A stretch of 9,570 nt of DNA from assembly GCA_036265345.1 (NCBI GenBank), contig DATAPE010000091.1:1-9570 (forward strand), given 5' to 3'. The position numbers were made by a program, and so were the translations under genes. The stretch is from DATAPE01 sp036265345 (lineage in GTDB: Bacteria > Actinomycetota > CADDZG01 > WHSQ01). The notes under the pieces were generated by a model. That model saw only the letters and a list, made by a program, of their open reading frames with translations. It was not told the DNA's origin and searched no databases. Every line of letters starts with the position of its first letter. The stretch's first letter is position 1. This document shows positions 6,733 through 9,570 of this stretch, piece by piece.

Positions 6733-8313
6733 GTGGCGGTCATCGATGTCGCGGACGTGCATTACGCGATCCCTGGGGGCCGCGTTCTGTTCGACGGCGT
6801 CTCCTTTCGCGTGGGTGATGGGCAGCATGTCTCGTTGGTGGGGGCAAACGGCGCCGGCAAGACAACACTTCTCAGACTGATCGCCGGGCGTCTGCCGCGG
6901 CAGGGGGGCCACATCCATATCGATGGCTCGCTCGGCCTCATGCAGCAGTTCGTCGCCGCGGCCCCCGAAGCCGCGACGATCCGCAGCTTCCTCATGGGAT
7001 ATGCGGCTCCATCCATCCAAGCCGCAGCGCGAGAGATGGTGCATGCGGAGCAACGGGCCCACGGCACCGGCGAGCAGAAGGCTCAACTTCGGTATGCGAC
7101 CGCGCTCGGCCGCTGGGGCGAGGCGGGTGGCTACGACGTCGAGGTCCTGTGGGACACCTGCACGATGGCGGCCCTCGGGGAACGCTTCGACGACGTCGCC
7201 CACCGGCCCGTGCGAACACTGTCCGGCGGCGAGCAGAAGCGCCTCGCCCTGGAGGTGCTGTTCCGCTCGGAGTTCGACATCCTGCTGCTCGACGAGCCGG
7301 ACAACTTCCTGGACATCCCCGCGAAGCGGTGGCTGGAGGAGCTCATGCAGGAGTCTCGCAAGACGATCCTGTACGTGAGCCACGACCGAACGCTTCTAGC
7401 AAGGACCTCCACACGGGTCGTCACTCTGGAGGGCCACGGGGCGTGGATGCATGAAGACTCGTTCGACAGCTACGTGGAGGCCCGCGGCAGGCGCGTCGAC
7501 CGCATAGCCGAGGAGAACCGGCGCTACCGCCAGGAGAGAGATCGTCTCTATGCCTCGATGAAGGAGCTGAAGCGGCGCGCCGCGATCAGCGACGCGAACG
7601 CCAAGCGGGCCAAGGCCGCCGTCACCAAGCTGCGCCATTTCGAAGAAGCGAGCGTCCTGCGCGAGCGTCCGGCCGAACAGAACGTGCAGATGGATCTGCG
7701 GGGGGGCCGGACCGGCAGGATCGTGCTGCGCACGGAAGGCCTTTCCTTTCCGGGGATCGTGGCGCCTTTCACCACCGAGATCTGGTTCGGGGAACGTATA
7801 GGCGTGGTCGGCCCGAATGGCAGCGGCAAGAGCCACTTCCTCCGGCTGCTGGCCGGCGAGGAGATCGGGCACCAGGGCGAGTGGAAGCTCGGGGCGCGCG
7901 TCGAGCCCAGTTTGTTCCATCAAACCCACGAACGGCCGGAGCTGGCCGATAAAGCGTTGCGGGATGTCATCACGAGCCAGGGCTTCGACCTCAGCACCGC
8001 GATGTCGCGTCTGAAGCGCTATGAACTGCAACCGGAGGCGATGAATCTGTTTTCGCTGTTGTCAGGGGGCCAGCAGGCGCGCTTCCAGATCCTATTGATG
8101 GAGCTCCAGAGCCCCACGATGTTGCTGCTCGACGAGCCCACCGACAACCTGGACATCGATTCGGCCGAGGCCCTCGAAGCCGCACTCGATCGCTACGAGG
8201 GCACCGTCCTCGCCGTAACCCACGACCGCTGGTTCATGCAGCAGCTAGACAGGTTCCTGGTCTTCGAGTCAGACGGCCAAGTCCACGAAGCCATCGTCTC
8301 GCCCTACACCTAG
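6733..8313 (+). CDS. ABC-F family ATPase (tandem ABC domains, no membrane segment)
   Basis: ABC-F proteins bind the ribosome, usually near the E site, and act in translation or antibiotic protection rather than transport. The 526 residues hold two nucleotide-binding domains. The first has Walker A GANGAGKT (37-44), signature LSGGEQ (163-168), Walker B LLLDEPDN (184-191, Glu188) and a VSHD switch. The second has Walker A GPNGSGKS (360-367), signature LSGGQQ (443-448), Walker B LLLDEPTD (464-471, Glu468) and a VTHD switch. All catalytic residues are intact. Between them (about 247-325) lies a charged helical linker, rich in Arg, Lys and Glu, as expected for the ABC-F interdomain linker. No transmembrane helices are seen. 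The first Walker B runs on as DNFLD rather than the TNHLD common in ABC-F proteins, a variant I associate with actinobacterial members. GTG at 6733 directly follows the pfk TAA and has no clear SD, suggesting coupled re-initiation. Whether it gives drug resistance cannot be told from sequence. Confidence 0.92.
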   Translation: MAVIDVADVHYAIPGGRVLFDGVSFRVGDGQHVSLVGANGAGKTTLLRLIAGRLPRQGGHIHIDGSLGLMQQFVAAAPEAATIRSFLMGYAAPSIQAAAREMVHAEQRAHGTGEQKAQLRYATALGRWGEAGGYDVEVLWDTCTMAALGERFDDVAHRPVRTLSGGEQKRLALEVLFRSEFDILLLDEPDNFLDIPAKRWLEELMQESRKTILYVSHDRTLLARTSTRVVTLEGHGAWMHEDSFDSYVEARGRRVDRIAEENRRYRQERDRLYASMKELKRRAAISDANAKRAKAAVTKLRHFEEASVLRERPAEQNVQMDLRGGRTGRIVLRTEGLSFPGIVAPFTTEIWFGERIGVVGPNGSGKSHFLRLLAGEEIGHQGEWKLGARVEPSLFHQTHERPELADKALRDVITSQGFDLSTAMSRLKRYELQPEAMNLFSLLSGGQQARFQILLMELQSPTMLLLDEPTDNLDIDSAEALEAALDRYEGTVLAVTHDRWFMQQLDRFLVFESDGQVHEAIVSPYT

Positions 8314-8415
8314 TTTCGCGACCGGAGAGCCGCGCGCGTGCCGTGGCTCCACGACCACGAGATCCGCCCGGAGGCCGAGCCGGCCCCCGCCCGCGCGGGC
8401 TTTATCCTGGCTCGC
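8314..8415 (+). other. Spacer before threonine aldolase, GC-rich with a 12-bp palindrome
   Basis: This 102-base gap contains GCCCGCGCGGGC (8389-8400), a perfect 12-bp palindrome directly before the TTTATCCT promoter element. A GTG at 8338 is in frame with the aldolase and would add 26 residues. Those residues do not match the family N-terminus, so I treat the segment as noncoding. No stem with a T-run marks a terminator for the upstream operon. Confidence 0.5.
8403..8408 (+). promoter_or_regulatory. Candidate -10 element (TATCCT) for a leaderless transcript
   Basis: TATCCT fits the TANNNT -10 pattern of actinobacteria and ends 7 bases before the ATG at 8416. Transcription would then start at or next to the A of ATG. 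No SD lies upstream of that ATG, which agrees with a leaderless mRNA. No recognisable -35 is present. Confidence 0.5.
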
Positions 8416-9450
8416 ATGTCTCTTATCGATCTTCGGTCCGACACCGTCACCCGACCCACGCCCGAGATGCGCCGGGCCATGGCCGAGGCCGAGGTCGGCG
8501 ACGACGTCTTCGGTGACGACCCCACGGTGAATTCTCTTCAGGAGTTTGCCGCCGATCTGCTCGGCAAGGAGGCGGCGCTCTTCGTGCCGACGGGATCGAT
8601 GGGCAATCAGGTGTCGCTGGGCTCGCTCACCCATCACGGGGACGAGGTCGTCTGCGAGGCAGGTGCGCACTTCCTCCACTACGAAGGGGGGTCGGCTGCC
8701 GCGCACCTTGGGTTGATGATGCGGCCCCTCCCCGGTGATAACGGCGTCATCCGTGCCGACCAAGTGAGCGCGGCCATCCGCGAGGGCAGCGAGCACGCGC
8801 CGCGTACCGCGGTCGTGGCGATCGAGAACACCCACAACTCTGCGGGCGGGCGCGTGTTCCCCCTCGATGAGGCGCAGGCGATCGCCAAGGTGTGCGACGA
8901 GCGAGGCGTTGCGGTCCACCTCGACGGGGCCAGGCTCTTCAATGCCCAAGCCGCCACCGGCATCCCCGCGCGGGAATGGGCCGAGTGCGCGGACACGCTC
9001 ACGTTCTGTTTCTCCAAGGGGCTGGGGGCTCCCATCGGATCGATGGTCTGCTCGACCACCGAGCGGATCACTGCCGCTCACCGGCTCCGCAAGCGGTTGG
9101 GCGGTGGGATGCGCCAGGTGGGCGTGATAGCCGCCGCCGCACGGGTGGCTCTCGAAACCGGGCCCGAACGGCTGGCAGAGGACCATGCCAACGCCCGCCG
9201 GCTGGCTGAGGGCCTCGCCGAGCTGCACCCTGATGCCGTGGATGTCTCAGCGGTGGAAACGAACATGGTTTACGTGAATCTCACGCCGTTCTCCAAAAGC
9301 GGGCCCGAAGTAGCGTCTGGTCTGCTGGATGAAGGCGTCCTGACGGTAGCGACCTCACAGAGCGAGATGCGATTGGTTACGCACCGTGATGTCTCGACTG
9401 CGGACGTGGAGCATGCCCTGACCGCTCTGCGGAAGGTGCTGGGGGCCTAA
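8416..9450 (+). CDS. ltaE: Low-specificity L-threonine aldolase (PLP, beta-eliminating lyase family)
   Basis: This 344-residue PLP enzyme cleaves L-threonine or L-allo-threonine to glycine and acetaldehyde in the cytoplasm. The N-terminus IDLRSDTVTRPTPEM (4-18) is diagnostic for the family. VGDDVFGDDPTVN (27-39), FVPTGSMGNQ (56-65), His85 in the AHFLHYEGG segment (stacks on PLP), HLDGARLFNA (168-177, Asp170 to the pyridine nitrogen and Arg173 to substrate) and CFSKGLGAPIGS (198-209, Lys201 as the Schiff-base lysine) follow in order. The length is normal for the family. ATG at 8416 is chosen because the family begins there. No SD precedes it, and a -10 element is placed for leaderless transcription. 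It lies 102 bases after the ABC-F gene on the same strand but probably has its own promoter. Confidence 0.95.
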   Translation: MSLIDLRSDTVTRPTPEMRRAMAEAEVGDDVFGDDPTVNSLQEFAADLLGKEAALFVPTGSMGNQVSLGSLTHHGDEVVCEAGAHFLHYEGGSAAAHLGLMMRPLPGDNGVIRADQVSAAIREGSEHAPRTAVVAIENTHNSAGGRVFPLDEAQAIAKVCDERGVAVHLDGARLFNAQAATGIPAREWAECADTLTFCFSKGLGAPIGSMVCSTTERITAAHRLRKRLGGGMRQVGVIAAAARVALETGPERLAEDHANARRLAEGLAELHPDAVDVSAVETNMVYVNLTPFSKSGPEVASGLLDEGVLTVATSQSEMRLVTHRDVSTADVEHALTALRKVLGA

Positions 9451-9463
9451 AAGCTCGGTTTAT

Positions 9464-9520
9464 CTCGTGCGCCCTCGGGAAATGGTGCCTATAGCGGCTT
9501 AGAAAGGGAGGGCGCATGGG
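9464..9520 (+). promoter_or_regulatory. Long-range stem that could hide the SD and start codon of the next gene
   Basis: Bases 9464-9476 (CTCGTGCGCCCTC) can pair with 9508-9520 (GAGGGCGCATGGG) in 13 consecutive pairs: eight Watson-Crick at the core (GCGCCCTC/GAGGGCGC), and an outer five that include two G-U. The 3' arm covers the last part of the SD (GGGAGGG, 9506-9512) and the whole ATG (9516-9518). The loop is 31 bases. It could form only if transcription starts upstream of about 9464. Confidence 0.4.
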
Positions 9521-9570
9521 CACGATCGACGATCCAGTCGCGACCCGTCCTCACCGAAACAATCACATCG
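9516..9570 (+). CDS. Start of an unidentified gene, cut by the right edge
   Basis: ATG at 9516 opens a frame that stays open to the window edge, giving 18 residues beginning MGTIDDPVATRPHRNN. GGGAGGG at 9506-9512 is a strong SD with a short 3-4 base spacer. The start lies 65 bases after the threonine aldolase stop on the same strand. Too little sequence is visible to name a family; the residues are polar with no signal peptide. A TATAGC box at 9490-9495 could be a weak -10 but has no good -35. Confidence 0.6.
   Translation, partial: MGTIDDPVATRPHRNNHI

Noticed and set aside
5587..7383. Minus-strand open frame of about 598 codons across pfk and the ABC-F gene
   Set aside because: It is antisense to two genes with full family motifs, spans their junction and the glpK/pfk control region, and its translation matches no known fold. 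It is a high-GC shadow.
8389..8408. GCCCGCGCGGGC followed by TTTATCCT as a possible rho-independent terminator
   Set aside because: A self-complementary 12-mer without a loop gives only a short stem, the T-run is three bases, and the T-rich part is better read as a -10 element.
8269..9228. Minus-strand open frame of 319 codons opposite threonine aldolase
   Set aside because: It is antisense to an intact ltaE with all catalytic residues, and its Gly/Arg/His-rich translation is unlike any known protein.
1..9570. Mobile elements, CRISPR arrays, tRNA or rRNA genes
   Set aside because: No direct-repeat array, terminal inverted repeats, transposase or integrase motifs, or recognisable tRNA/rRNA segments were seen on either strand.

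Overview
The window reads as chromosomal DNA of a high-GC bacterium, most likely a deep-branching actinomycete (Actinomycetota). The evidence is the strong G/C bias at third codon positions, the actinobacterial types of phosphofructokinase and ABC-F protein, heavy use of TTG start codons behind strong Shine-Dalgarno (SD) sequences, and one promoter placed as for a leaderless mRNA. The lineage is inferred, not proven. I see no insertion sequence, integrase, phage gene, CRISPR array, tRNA or rRNA.

Layout. (1) Bases 2-964, plus strand: the C-terminal ~320 residues of a P-loop protein of the cyclic 2,3-diphosphoglycerate synthetase / COG2403 GTPase family, cut by the left edge. (2) Bases 965-1186: a gap with no convincing gene. 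(3) Minus strand, reading leftward from 3246: an alpha/beta-hydrolase esterase, then an overlapping TIGR00300 (LOR/SDH-region, ornithine cyclodeaminase-like) gene whose TTG start overlaps the esterase stop. (4) Plus strand from 3380: a PlsC-type acyltransferase, divergent from the esterase, with its own candidate promoter. (5) Minus strand 5611-4124: glycerol kinase GlpK, convergent with plsC and only 21 bases from it. (6) Plus strand 5701-8313: phosphofructokinase, then an ABC-F ATPase starting directly after its stop codon. The 89-base glpK/pfk divergent region holds a perfect 7-3-7 palindrome, a candidate shared operator. (7) Plus strand 8416-9450: a low-specificity L-threonine aldolase, probably leaderless. 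(8) From 9516: the first 18 codons of a further gene whose SD and start codon can be folded into a 13-pair stem.

How the genes fit together. The middle of the window has a glycerol/glycerolipid theme: an esterase that could release fatty acids and glycerol, GlpK making glycerol 3-phosphate, and PlsC acylating lysophosphatidate in membrane lipid synthesis. The phosphofructokinase carries Asp and Lys at the two positions that mark pyrophosphate-dependent enzymes. If so, it would be reversible and could run towards sugar when glycerol is the carbon source, which makes the shared glpK/pfk palindrome worth testing. The TIGR00300 protein and threonine aldolase are amino-acid enzymes without an obvious link to that theme. 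Most of the window looks like ordinary core metabolism. The points of most interest are the diagnostic residues in the phosphofructokinase, the operator-like palindrome, the start-sequestering stem at the right edge, the leaderless start, and the run of TTG starts.
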